From: Allolobophora icterica | Lineage: Eukaryota > Annelida > Clitellata > Crassiclitellata > Lumbricidae | NCBI GenBank assembly: GCA_963556255.1 | Contig: OY744605.1 | Location: 39,335,608-39,399,607 of the forward strand | Length of the DNA stretch: 64,000 nt | Reading direction: 5' to 3' | In this document: piece by piece, positions 11,747 to 23,556 of the stretch | Numbering within the stretch: position 1 is the stretch's first letter | How the letters are laid out: each line of letters begins with the position of its first letter | The notes under the pieces: generated by a model | Seen by the model: the letters and a program-made list of their open reading frames with translations, nothing else | What the model was told of the DNA's origin: nothing | Database searches by the model: none | Program-made: the position numbers and the translations under genes

Positions 11747-12947
11747 ATGTGTAAAAGTCGGAACCGACGCAGATATAGCGGATACGCAGAGCAAAATAGA
11801 ATCCTGCGCGCTATTTCCAGCCAGATTGGTTACCAAACCAGACTTCTAAAGAGACAATTCAAACAGTCGCCATCGACATCGTAAGTAGGCCTACATTTAG
11901 CAGCAACAGTAGGCTATTTAGACATTCTTTATGTAACTTAGAGGCCTACAAAATCTGTAGGCTAATCTTAATTATTAGGCCAATGGTTACTGTAAATCTT
12001 CGGGAATTTACAATTAACCGCTTTAATAACTATAAGTATAAGCCGGAAGTTCCCGGAACCTTTTTTTTAGCTTTATCTGATCCATTCTTTATATGGAGTT
12101 GAGGTTTAACTGGGAGCGCCTCGAAGTTTAAGCTTGTGGGTACTCTATACCCTGCCGGTATGCCCATATAGAGCCAGGGACGTCATTTGGGGGGGCAAGG
12201 GGGCATTTTCCCCCCTGATTTTTGAAAAAAAAATAAAAAAAGCTGGAACAAGAAAAGGAGGAAGAAGAAAGGGGTAAAAAAGAAAAAAATGATACTGAAA
12301 TTTATGGAATTATTATATACTATTAACAAAACTAGAGTCTGCATAGGTTTTTTCACAAGACCACACGTCTTTGACAGGGGGGAGGAGCACATTATGCAGT
12401 TTTCCCCCTGAAAATTTTGAAGAAACACTCAAAAGTTGTATCGCGGAGCGCGAAAAATTTTTTTACCTCTTTTTTGACGTCCTTGCCCCCCCTGAAAAAA
12501 GCTGAAATGACGTCCCTGTATAGAGCCCATGTAGGATCCATATTTCCATATGAGACCTGAATAGACCCCATACATGGGCTCTATGCGGTCAATTGGTCCA
12601 TGCAGGGTAAATTCTTAGAGTGAATGAATTCATGTCATGTATATGGTGAATTCTGTTGCTGTGGGTGCCAAAAATATTTTTATGTTCTGTTATGTTATAG
12701 CATTCAAATTCCATCCAAAATGGCAACTTCAGGCAACCAGACCAACATCGCCAAGAACAATGGCATAATAGTCTTTGGTGGCAAAGTAACCAGGTGTCCA
12801 GTTCGTGTTCTTGATGAATCTGAGAGTGACTGCAATCCTGACCAGAGCAACCGTTGTTCTCCACGTGGAGGCGCCGATGGTGCGGAAGCTAAAGGACCAC
12901 CAGCTGCTCAACCAGGAGCTGAGCAGCGCTCCTGCGTGTTGTTATAG
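11747..12947 (+). CDS. Small spliced ORF with C-terminal CaaX box (CVLL)
   Basis: An ATG at 11747 opens a basic segment (MCKSRNRRRYSGYAEQ...) that runs to a canonical GTAAGTAG donor at 11880/11881. A second exon starts after TATGTTATAG at 12701 and joins in frame through SIQIPSKMATSGNQTN to CVLL and a TAG stop at 12945-12947. The product would be 126 aa. The final Cys-Val-Leu-Leu fits a geranylgeranylation CaaX signal, so membrane attachment is likely if it is expressed. The first ATG directly follows an AG (TATTCATAG), so 11747-11880 could be an internal exon with more sequence upstream; alternatively translation could begin at the ATG at 12719. AATAAA at 13381-13386 may be its polyadenylation signal. 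No family recognised. A hAT MITE sits in its intron. Confidence 0.45.
12175..12518. mobile_element. hAT-type MITE
   Basis: CAGGGACGTC at the left is mirrored by GACGTCCCTG at the right. Perfect 8-bp target duplication TATAGAGC (12167-12174, 12519-12526). The interior has long G and C tracts. Noncoding; it lies in the intron of the CaaX ORF. Confidence 0.9.
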
Positions 12948-13151
12948 GTTTGCCAGACATTTAAGACATTAAATCAGATAAAGACTTTTTGAACGCAATC
13001 GTGCACATTTATGTAGCTTCTAATGTGACAAAGACTGCGAGCGAGTGGAATGGTCGTAACCTCTGGTGAAATGAAGTCTGAGAAAGGACAAGAATTATTT
13101 TTATTATTTATTAGCAATTTATGTAGCACTGGTGTATGCTATATATGTGTG

Positions 13152-13157
13152 TGTGTA

Positions 13158-13191
<34 letters not shown>

Positions 13192-13192
13192 T
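13152..13192. repeat. (TG)n/(TA)n microsatellite
   Basis: Short GTGTGTGT run followed by about 18 TA units. The ORFs here are repeat artefacts. Confidence 0.9.
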
Positions 13193-13621
13193 CGTATATT
13201 ACATAAGAATGGCACACCGCATTCATGTACAAGAAGAAATAGTAAGAAAAATAGAAAGAAATAGTAATAAAAATAGAGACTGCTATGGACTGCTAAAGTC
13301 AGTCGCAGACACGGGCGAGGTGGACAGACTAATGCTGAGACTTTCCTTGCTTTCACCGTATGTGCCTGAATAGTATCCTAGGAATAAAGTTCTTACAGTC
13401 CTTATTAGGCAACTGCACAGGGCATCAACCAATGGCATAATCTGGTTAATATCCAGATTGTCGTATCTATGTTTGGTGGTTATAGCTTTATGTACCAAAT
13501 TTTGATGGAGATGTCCACATTGAGCATAACTCCCTTCCCTTGTCCACATTTGTGTCACCTTTCCCTCATGCAGGGGTCCTTAATTAATGGAGGAACCCCA
13601 AGTTTCGTTGTTGTCTTCAGG

Positions 13622-13800
13622 GGTGTGTGATAGATAGCCCAGTGGTTAGCATGCTGGAGTGTCAGCCGAGAGAACAGGGGGTTCAAATTTTTCAAGATTT
13701 CTGTTCCACCTGCACCTAAACCAACTCAGCTATGATGAGTACATTGACCATACACTGTCAGTGGGAAGATGAGACGGCAAGGGAGAGGCTGATAAAATGA
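13622..13800 (+). mobile_element. tRNA-derived SINE
   Basis: A-box match TAGCCCAGTGG at 13635-13645 and a degenerate B box GGTTCAAATTT at about 13680. A unique body of about 120 bp ends in a GCTGATAAAATG region. The promoter boxes are in the right order and spacing for a pol III tRNA-type head. Confidence 0.65.
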
Positions 13801-13857
13801 AGTCGCTACTTTTTCATATACTTGGCCGCTTTTCTCTAGGATTGATCAAAGTTTCGT

Positions 13858-14735
13858 GTTTTTTCAGGTTTGTGATTCGGAGGATGTTCACGTCTTCTTC
13901 AACATCTGAATATCTTACTATTAGGTTCTTGGATGATGTACTAGTTTTATAAGTTCGGATATAAATAAAAAATACTAACGAATACTGACCAAAAAGATAA
14001 TCATTTGCTATGTGATGCTGTACTTTTGATGTGTAAGGAACTTTGTGTGAAAATTCCATGCAAATGATTTTTTTATGCCGATTTTATCCCTTCTTTGAAA
14101 TTCCTATGAACTTGTGCTCAGACGTATAAATTAATAAATATGTACACATACATGTTCTCTTATAGGTTTTGCTTTGGCTTCATAAAGTTATGAAATATGT
14201 GATGCAGAGACAATGAACTGTGAGAGTTGGGTTTTCAAGGTTTTTTCAAGGTTAGGGTGTAATTTTGTAATTGAACAGGTTGGTGATTCGGAGGATGTTC
14301 ACATGTTCTTCAGCATCTGAATATCTGTTACTATTAGGTTCTTGGATGATATACTAGGTTTATAAGTTCGTATATAGATAAAAAATACTAACGAATACTG
14401 AACAAAAAGCTAATCATTTGCTATGTGATGCTAATTCCTACAAAACTTTTGAGAATTGTATGATCTTGTAGGTTTTGTACTGGTAAATAGTAATAATCAC
14501 TTTGCTGTACTTTTGATGTGTAAGGAACTTTGTGTGAAAATTCCATGCAAATGATTTTTTTATGCCGATTTTATGCTTTCTTTGAAATTCCTATGAACTT
14601 GTGCTCAGACGTATAAATTAATAAATATGTACACATACATGTTCTCTTATAGGTTTTGCTTTGGCTTTATAAAGTTATCAAATATGTGATGCAGAGACAA
14701 TGAACTGTGAGAGTTGGGTTTTCGAATCTATGTGC
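13858..14735 (+). repeat. Tandem duplication, two ~430-bp copies
   Basis: 13858-14250 and 14275-14735 share GATTCGGAGGATGTTCAC, TATTAGGTTCTTGGATGAT, CTTTTGATGTGTAAGGAACT, CTTGTGCTCAGACGTATAA and GTTCTCTTATAGGTTTTGC in order. The second copy has an extra segment near 14435-14500. No coding sequence recognised. Confidence 0.9.
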
Positions 14736-14760
14736 ACTACAAGGTTAGGGTGTAATTTTG

Positions 14761-14850
14761 TAATTGTAATTGAACATTTATATAATGCCATTTCAAAAAC
14801 AAACTAATCAGAGGCACTCTCGGCAGTAACCTATATGATGCTAGATATCC
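14761..14850 (-). mobile_element. CR1/L2-like LINE 3' end, reverse orientation
   Basis: A TAATTGTAATTGAACATTTATA tail-like start (22 nt, degenerate hexamers) is followed by AATCAGAGGCACTCT, like the ends at 8157 and 35041. Short fragment. Confidence 0.45.
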
Positions 14851-15064
14851 TCAAGGACAGCTTGTATCATTTAGCAATGCACAGGGAACTAGAATTGTCC
14901 CAGGGGTGGTCCCACACATACACATGGAGCCAATCGCATTCCTGTCAACAGTTGATAGGCATTTGTGTGGAGCAGGGTGTTTGAGGGTTATTACAGTTGA
15001 ACAGTGTGCGCATGTACACAGATGCACCCGTCCTACAAATCAAACAATATAATTACGTTGTTAT

Positions 15065-15240
15065 CAGTGATGGGTAAAATACTTTTCAAAAGTATTTTGA
15101 AAATACAAAATAAAATACTTTTCAGAATTATTTGAAAATACTTTTACAAAATACTTTTCAAAAGTATGTTGAAACTACAAAATAAAATAGTATTTTGAAA
15201 AAACTTTTGAATATAGTTTTCAAAATACTTTTGAGGAATC
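15065..15240. mobile_element. hAT-like terminus with AATACTTTTCAAAAGTATT repeats
   Basis: Begins CAGTGATGGGTAAAATAC, the same first nine bases as the hAT MITE at 27885, and continues with several short palindromes AATACTTTTCAAAAGTATTT. A matching inverted end CCATCACTG occurs at 15717-15725, but no target duplication joins them, so the element boundaries are uncertain. Confidence 0.5.
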
Positions 15241-15312
15241 AACATTATGTACTTTTATCACTACTCATTAGTGTGTACATTTTCATTCCTTGAGTGTACT
15301 TGACAGTGATCT

Positions 15313-15631
15313 TTAGTTTCTTATGGCTTGTCTTCGTAAACATTCAGTAGGCTCAACTTGACTCTCGAAATTAATTAAGAGCAATGGAAAAGACTGGGTA
15401 GACGGATCAAGCCCTGTCTGCTTCAGGATAGGCGTAATGATCGACCGTTTGAGAGGCCGGTAGGACTCCTTCGCGTAGAGATGTGTTGCAGAGGAGGGTG
15501 AGAAATGGAAGGAGGGTGTCAATCGATTCTTGAATGAGGAACGACGGCAGAGGGTCAAGCTCTGAAGACTTGGGCAAAGAGGCGAGAATCAGGTGACTAG
15601 ATACTAGCACAGTGCTAGTATCTAGTCACCT
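15313..15631 (-). mobile_element. CR1/L2-like LINE RT fragment ending in a palindrome
   Basis: The minus strand reads fragments such as SHLILASLPKSSELDPLPSF, TLLCNTSLREGVLPASQ and (after a frame change) ITPILKQTGLDP, typical of the region before the RT palm in CR1/L2 elements. At 15591-15631 the LINE sequence is mirrored exactly (20-bp arms AGGTGACTAGATACTAGCAC around one base). Confidence 0.75.
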
Positions 15632-15639
15632 TACTGCTG

Positions 15640-18044
15640 TAACTATGTTAGCTGCTTGTTGGTGTTACAAAGTCAAAAACGTAGAAACTGCAAAGTTCTT
15701 AACTCTTTGGCTAGCGCCATCACTGATACATTCAAACATCAGCATATAACCCAGTTATTAATAGGTGCATTGGCTTCCTGTTCAGCAATTTTTTTGAAAT
15801 TGGGGCTTACAGTTCTGGCCAACCACAATATGTAAAGTCAGTCCTGATGCTTCAGACATATATCAAATCAACCAGGTCATCTGATCGTCTTTCTCTAAAA
15901 ACTAGAACTGCTCTTCTTGGCAGACAAAACTATTTCGAATGCTGAAGCAAAATTTTGAAATTCTCTTCTGCATCTGTTCATTCTGCTAAATTTTGTGCCA
16001 TTTTGGTCTCAACTTAAGAATTACATTTTTCAATTGTTTTCCACCATAAAACTGCTCAGTGGACTAACTTTCTGGGTATTGACCCGACTGCACGAGTCAC
16101 TGAAGTTGCTAATTACAATTCCCACCCATTTTCATTTCATAGGGTTGACAGGTTCAGGAAATGGGCCAATTGCTTTCTGTGGTGTTTGCTTTCTACTATA
16201 AAAAAATTAATGAAGCTCTTAAATGGGTTCTTAACTTCTTTGTGCACAAGTCCCACCAAATTATTGCTACAAATGTCTGGCACTTTGCAAAGAATAAAAG
16301 GAAAAGTATCTTAAAAAGTGAAAAACCTGCAAAGCATTTTCTTTTGCAAAAGGCTTTCTTCTCATTTTTAAAACAATAAACACTAACCTCAGCTTTTAAG
16401 AGCTCTGTGTTACAGTTCGTGGAAACTTTCGATTTTAAATCAACATCAACAGTAATACAACATACATAGGTGTTTATGTTAGCACACGAGTCATTGAAAA
16501 AATTTCATACAATTCAGTTCTGCAACAGCAGCATTCCTCATCTACAAAACACTGTTTTCAGTTCATTCCACTGATATTTTAACAAAATGTTTAACAGCTG
16601 TTTAAGTCGCTTCAACAGGTTCATCGGCAGAATGCTCTCATATAAAAACTGAACGTCACAGTGTTCCAAATACAAATCCACCTAAGAAGTTCAATTACAT
16701 TGAAATACTGCAAAAATATATTTGGAATGCACAATGCAGAATGGTAAATTAAAAGTGGCAGGGCATTTAGCTAACGTCATTCAATGGACTATCATCAACA
16801 GTTCGATATATCTGAGGTTCAAAATAAGTACGATATTTACGAAAAGCCCTATTGGATTTCATGTGAACTCATCATAAAAAACTTGTAATACACAAGATTC
16901 CTACAGCACGTAAAAAGCCTGTCACGGTATCCAGCTTATTCATAGGTACTCAAAACAAAATCATGGCTAATCTTGGATTCAAACTTACTACGCATCTATT
17001 TTATCTTTCAGATTCTTTTTTCTGTTATGATACCTTTATTTCTAAAAATGCAAACTTGTATCAGAGATCATAATGAACACTAAGAACAGGTGGGCCCAGG
17101 TGTAGTTGGGTCGTTCTTTGGCAGTCACACAATTTAATTGACTAAATGCAATCTGCTACCAAACTACCACAAAGTCCTAAATCAATTTAAAAAACAACAC
17201 AGTCATTTTCTCAGTGTCATTCATAATCTCTAGATCAGCGGTTCTCAACCTTTTGAGACTCAAGGACCACTTATAATTTTTTACCTCGGTCGCGGACCAC
17301 CACTAAAAATTGTGCCAAAAAAATTAATACAAAAGAAATTTTTCCATAAATCTGCATATTAGTAGTTTCACGCTGCCATCTAGCCGATTCTAGCATTTGA
17401 AATAAACAAAAATAGAAATTGACAAAATTTGTCTATTTGTATGTTTTTAATTGTAAAAAATATAAATTGTAGGCCTTGCTCGCGGACCACCAGGCAGATG
17501 GCCGCGGACCACCAGTGGTCCGCGGACCACAGGTTGAGAACCGCTGCTCTAGATCATGGGCTTCACTGCCTTTACACTCAATCAATTTCAATATCCATCA
17601 TCACATCAACAGTTCAAGACCTTGCATCCGCAACAAGCGGAGGGTCTTCTGAAAACATGACATGGATGTTCGCAACTGTTTTCATTTTCTCAGTCATTTA
17701 CAAATACCACAACTCTGTCTATATTGACTTGGCACAGACAGTGTCAACTAAAATCTCAAAACATAGCATATACAGAGAAGGCACTGCTCAGACAAAAACA
17801 ATGAATACGATTTTAATGAGATTTTGACAACATTCTTGTCGTTTGCTACAAAACTTACAAACTCATCTGTTATCCACACAGTCAGTAAAAGACCAACCTA
17901 AAAGAAGGTCAACAAGCTAATTTTGTTCTGAAAAGCTGTTTTCATCAACAGTAACTTTGTACAGCTGTGACATACTGGCAGAAATTCACATTTTCGTGTT
18001 AAGAATCACAAAAATCACAGTTTGCTGTTGGTTAACAAGTCTCC
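15640..18044. other. 3' flank of FZR; no independent gene seen
   Basis: AT-rich sequence downstream of the FZR stop codon, probably including its 3' UTR. A minus-strand AATAAA occurs at 17035-17040, about 1 kb past the stop, and is only a candidate polyadenylation signal. Apart from the MITE at 17236 I see no coding or RNA gene. Confidence 0.5.
17236..17546. mobile_element. hAT-Charlie-like MITE
   Basis: Ends CAGCGGTTCTCAACC and GGTTGAGAACCGCTG, the classic Charlie/MER-type hAT terminus. Perfect 8-bp target duplication CTCTAGAT (17228-17235, 17547-17554). Contains repeated GCGGACCACCA blocks near both ends. Noncoding. Confidence 0.93.
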
Positions 18045-21000
18045 TTATCGTATCTTCATGAACATATTCAACGGAGAGACAGGTTGCTGAAAAACAAAAA
18101 AATTGGGTCACTACATACATCTAATTCAAAATACAAAGTTAAACTTTGTAGGTAAGTGTGTGTGTTAGTGTGCTTGTAATGTACTAGGACCGGTGCTTTT
18201 TTTCTGGAAAAAAAGGTTCCAGAACGGAACAATAGGTTCCGGAATGGAATAATTATGGGCGGACTAAAATCCTGAGAAAAACGAGATTGGGCGATGGGAG
18301 GGATCTCAGTAAACACTGAAAACACTTCAAAGCACTGAAGTTAAATTAAAATAGCTAAATTATTGTTTTTATTATTAATATAAATAAATTATTAAAGGTG
18401 CCGGAACGCCATTCTGGCTGAAAAAAAGCACTGACTAGAACACAATATAGCACATTTTAAGCACCTCATAAAGCACTGAAAACTAGACTGTTACACATGG
18501 AAGGAAGTTCCATTTATGTACAAGTGATCTTAGAACATGACATTCCCTCTTCACTTGTGTAGAATATGTCATTTGTAAACTGATACATTGTGTTATCTGT
18601 TGCAGAGCAGGGCAAAATGAAAACAGATTTACTATTGTAACTTTGTAATTGCAAGTGCCTGTAGTGCCACTTAAGGGTGAAACTCATCAAAGATGCCACG
18701 AACTGACAACACAGACCATGATCGAATATACGAGTTTCCAAGGGAGTACCAAAGAGAGGTAAAAGCAAGAAGCTCTACATAACAAGGCAACTGTGAAAAC
18801 TCTGTGTAAGAGTGTATCACTTTCCTACACAAACAAGTTCTCATCAGATTTATGCCAAGCTTGTTCATCATGCAAGCAAAGATATAGGATTATGTGTTTG
18901 AATGCATAACATACACACACAAACTGCTTTGTGCAGTTTAGGTCTGTCAATGTTTCATCAATTAACAACAACAAACAACAAAAGTTACATCTTAGTGCTT
19001 GTGTAAAAAATGTTGAAAACATCAACTACCTTTTCCATTTGGTTTTTTGGAAACACTTTCCAGAATCGAAGCGTCTCATCGCCAGCTCCAGTTACGATTG
19101 ACTCACCATCTGGAGACATAGCCTATACAACAATGCCACACACAACTAAAGGTACCTGCTACAGAAAATAACTGCACTGATAGTTCAGACAACTATCTGG
19201 CATTGCGCACTTTTTAGACCTCTAAGCCTTCTAGACTCAACTAACAAATACACCACAATGTCCTTACAACATGGTGCATTAGAACAAGAATTCTCATATA
19301 TAGAGACATGGACTCCAAAATTAGTTCAGCTATGGAAAAGACATTGTTACAACATTACAGCGTGGTTCAAAGGAATCATTGTAATAACTTTCTATATAGC
19401 TTATAGAGAAGTCGAATCATTAAGCATAAATAATTTCCAACTTCCACTGTTTTGCCTTCCAACTTGGACTTAAAGACATCTTGGACTTAAAGATATTTAT
19501 TTCATCAACACTTCTGAGAAGCACTTAAAAGGCACTGTCAAGAGTGCCCAGTACTTGATATCTTGTTAAAAAGATATCAAGTAAATTTATGTTGCATGAC
19601 TCGCCATTTTCAAACTTTAAACATTTTATTCAAAAATTGTGATGCACAATTGATTAGATAATGTGAATCCTTCATATTCAACATTCTGTTCATAAAAACT
19701 CTAAAATTCTGTAAGGTTAAGTTGAACATATTTATTAAAATCATTGAGAAATCCTACCAGATATAGAACTCGGTACAAGTGTCCAGTTAGTCGTGCTATT
19801 TTGCACATGGATGGATATCTCCATAGGACTATTTCGTGCTGCTGATAACCATGTGTGCTCACCTAGAGATATCAGAAAAACATTACCGAATGAAACAATC
19901 TCAATATTGGAAAGTCCAAATTTGAATCGTCAGTCTTGAACTTTCATATTTTGCAATTTTTGCGACCAAGTACTTGATCTGATTTCCAATCTAATTCCTG
20001 CTATAGCACTGCTGTAGTAATCCACAAGGCATCAATCAATGCAGATTGTCAAGTAAACCCACAGTCACTATGGTTGAATGTCAAAAGAGCTCTCTGGAAA
20101 ATCGCTAAGACATCTGACAAGAAAAGCTGGATCATGTTCAATGAATTGTCATAGAACAAAGCCACAGGATACAAACAAAATAGTACAGAAATCCATCTTT
20201 GGATAATGCTGAAGGATTTAGATTTCAAGCAGCACCTATCAGGAGGCCTTTTGTTTTAGTACAAATTTAGTTAGGCCAGGTACTGATGAGTGTATAGAGG
20301 GACACAATTACTGTAATTTGTCTTAGTGCTACTGTTGAACATTGGTCTGATCATTTCATCTTGTCTGGGGCCGTAGGTATGAACACATCTTAGCTTAGTC
20401 GCCGTATAGCGGCTAGTCGCCCTCTACAAACTGTGCCTTAATAACTTGATTTGTCTTTCATCTCATAGCATTAAAATGTTAATGATCTTTAACATTCTTA
20501 ACCATAATTAAACAATTATAAGTAAAACCCTTCAAAAGTGACCTAAGCTGTGGCTTGAAACTACAATGAACAAAACTGTTTTCAACCAATGCAAAATATT
20601 GGCAAAAGGACATTATGAGGATTACTAGGCAGACTATTCTAGTGTTAGGAGCTGTTCAACGTTTCACTGTGAAAGTTTGGGACAGGAACAATCAGGCTGT
20701 CTTTCACTGACAAACGAAGAGCATAATTTAGCTCCGAAGTTATAAAAGTGAGCGAGACATCACGTAGGGCTCACTTTGCTCCACTTCTACATAACTATAG
20801 AATCAATCAAGTGTGTGTACATGCTTACCAGTTCATTTGTGTCTTTTGACCAAGCCAGACTGCATACTTGCGACCCTGTATCAACTGACTGAACCTCACG
20901 AGTTGTCAGACAGTTCCAGAATTTGATTTTCTTGTCACCCGAGCCACCACCGCTCGCAAGGATGCCGTGCTGATGAGGCGACCACGCGAGAGCCTTCACA

Positions 21001-23507
21001 GCCGCCGTGTGTTCACTGAATGTATGCAGTGGTTTCATTGATGATGTGCTCCACAGGATCAGCTTGTTATCGTTGCTGCCAGAAGCCAACAGTCTTCGGT
21101 CTGGTGACCATTTGAGACCACAGATCTAACACATGAAGGAATAACATAATAATATTTAGTCATAACACAGACCTGCTACATTAACCCATTACACAGATCT
21201 ACAACATCATAAAGAAATCTACATAATGTATCAAACACAGAGCATAATCTTAGTAGTATCTGAAACCAAAATTCTTTTAAATAAAATTTTCTCTTGTTAA
21301 TCTTAGCAGAAATTTGAACTCGGTAGCTTTTCAAGAACAACTTTGTATAAACAGAAATCTGTGCAGAAACAGTAAAAACCAGAGATCAATTAATTTAGTT
21401 ACCTCCTGGTAATGACCCGTCAATCGTGTTGATACACTTGAAGGACATCTGTAGTCTTGTAATGAAACTGCTCTATCACGACTTCCAGATGCTAGAATCT
21501 CATTACTCCAATCAAGTACACCTGTGATAACAAAATAAGGTAAAATAATGGGTCGGTTGTCATGCCAACACCAACAGGAATCGGTTAAAATGAAAAAATC
21601 ATTGATCACAGAGATTGAGCAACAACTGCAACTTTCAACTAAGTTCTCAGGACTGAAACTCTAAACACAATTTGTGAAAGTTTGCAACAGAAATGTGGTA
21701 CATATATTCATAAAATTCCCAACTGTACCACCAACATCCCAAAAACACTGTTGGTAAATTGACATACTGTTTCTGATTTTAAAAATCATCAAACCAGGAG
21801 TGTTAGATAAGAAAAAGATTTAATTAATTTTCACAGGTTTTTTATAGAAAACTATTCTGTCTTGGGGTTGAAACTCCTCAGAAAGTAACTAACTAACCAA
21901 TTCGAGATCGATGGACCAATCGCGTGCTCAGGAATTTGTTGTATTCGATATCCCACAGATGAATGTTGCCAAGATGCGTTCCTATCCCAACCAAGTTACC
22001 CTGAAGCAAATCATCCAATATTGCAACTCAGATGTGGCAGTTGTTAACTTTACTCTTTCAAATTCAAGCAGGAAAGAATTATAAAATCTATCTGCTCAAA
22101 TTTAAGACAGAAATCAATATTTCATGTGATTTCATTCAAAACTGAGTGCAAAAACTATTCCTCAGGTTTAATTGACATTTTCCTTGCAATGCACTGCACT
22201 AAAACCACTTTGTGGGAAATTGTCAATATTTGCTTGAGAGTGGAACTTCTGAGCCAATTAAGCTCGAAAATCTCCACTTATTTGGAAAACTAACATCGTA
22301 GACAGATTAGCAGTGCTCAGTTTAAATGTGACTGTGAAATTTATGACAGAAAGTGTCTTGAAATTGGACAGAAACGCCTATTAACAAATTGGACATCTTA
22401 ATCTATTTATTAACAGCATAATATCACCTATGATGCCTTTATTACAGTCAACAGGTATCAACAAGTAGAACACCGTTTCAGTTCCATAATTTCTTTGTCA
22501 AAACACACAATACACTTTGACTCAATTACATTACAATTCATTACAGAATTTTGCTTTCAGTATCTGCCTTTGCCATCCATTATTCACAATTTTATTCACA
22601 TGTTCGTTATGCCAATTCTGGAAAATCTCCATAAATGAATAATAGAGCAAAGCAGAAAATGTAGCTGACAAGAAATAATACTCACTCTCTCGTTGAAGGA
22701 CACTGATGTAACTAAATCATTTGGAATTGAAGAAATATCAGAACTGTGACTGATCTGTTAACAAATACATCAGTAGAAAAACAAATTATTGTACGCGCTT
22801 TATTAGATGGCCTCTAATGAGTTTCTGTTAACGAGTTCTTGTATTAAATTGCAAACTAGGATGGAATTATCCTCAATCCAACATTTTTGGTATTACTAAA
22901 CATAGTCAAAGAAACCACTGAATGAATGAAGGACCAATGAATGTATAAGAATGACTGGAAACAGACTGAATACTGTTCGTGGTATTACAGATTAATCAGG
23001 AGATCAGCAAATGAATTAATGAACAAACACAAGCACAGTAATACAAATGCATATCACAACACCAAAACACAATAATACAGAACACCAATGAGATAACTGA
23101 CCACCAAATTTTCACAAAACTAGTCTCGCAAATCCAGTAAATATTGGTCAGATGTTGGAAAATGTATTTAAGACATGTTTCAAACCTCGCAAGCAGTTGC
23201 ATTCCAGAGGTAAACCTTTGATTCCAGACCAACAGCTACAATGTTTTGCGAAGACCAATCGACTAAATTGAGATAGAAATCATCCTGGAGATTTGGAGCG
23301 TCGAGGATTTTGTATGGAGATTTTGCAATTTTTCTTACAAACTACCAAAAAAGAAAACAAAAACAATCATTTGAGAATTGCAAGAAGCTATCCTGTTCAC
23401 CAGAAAAGGTATACAAAGAGGTTGGCAATAATCCACTTCTGAAGATTATACTGAAGGAACTACAATTCTACATAAACTACATGATTACACAATTTTGTAG
23501 TCCTACT

Positions 23508-23556
<49 letters not shown>

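Noticed and set aside
12183..12428. 81-residue minus-strand ORF rich in Phe
   Set aside because: Lies wholly inside the hAT MITE at 12175-12518 and reflects its T-rich tracts.
15065..15725. One 660-bp hAT element bounded by CAGTGATGG and CCATCACTG
   Set aside because: The 8 bp outside the two ends do not match, so they may belong to different insertions.
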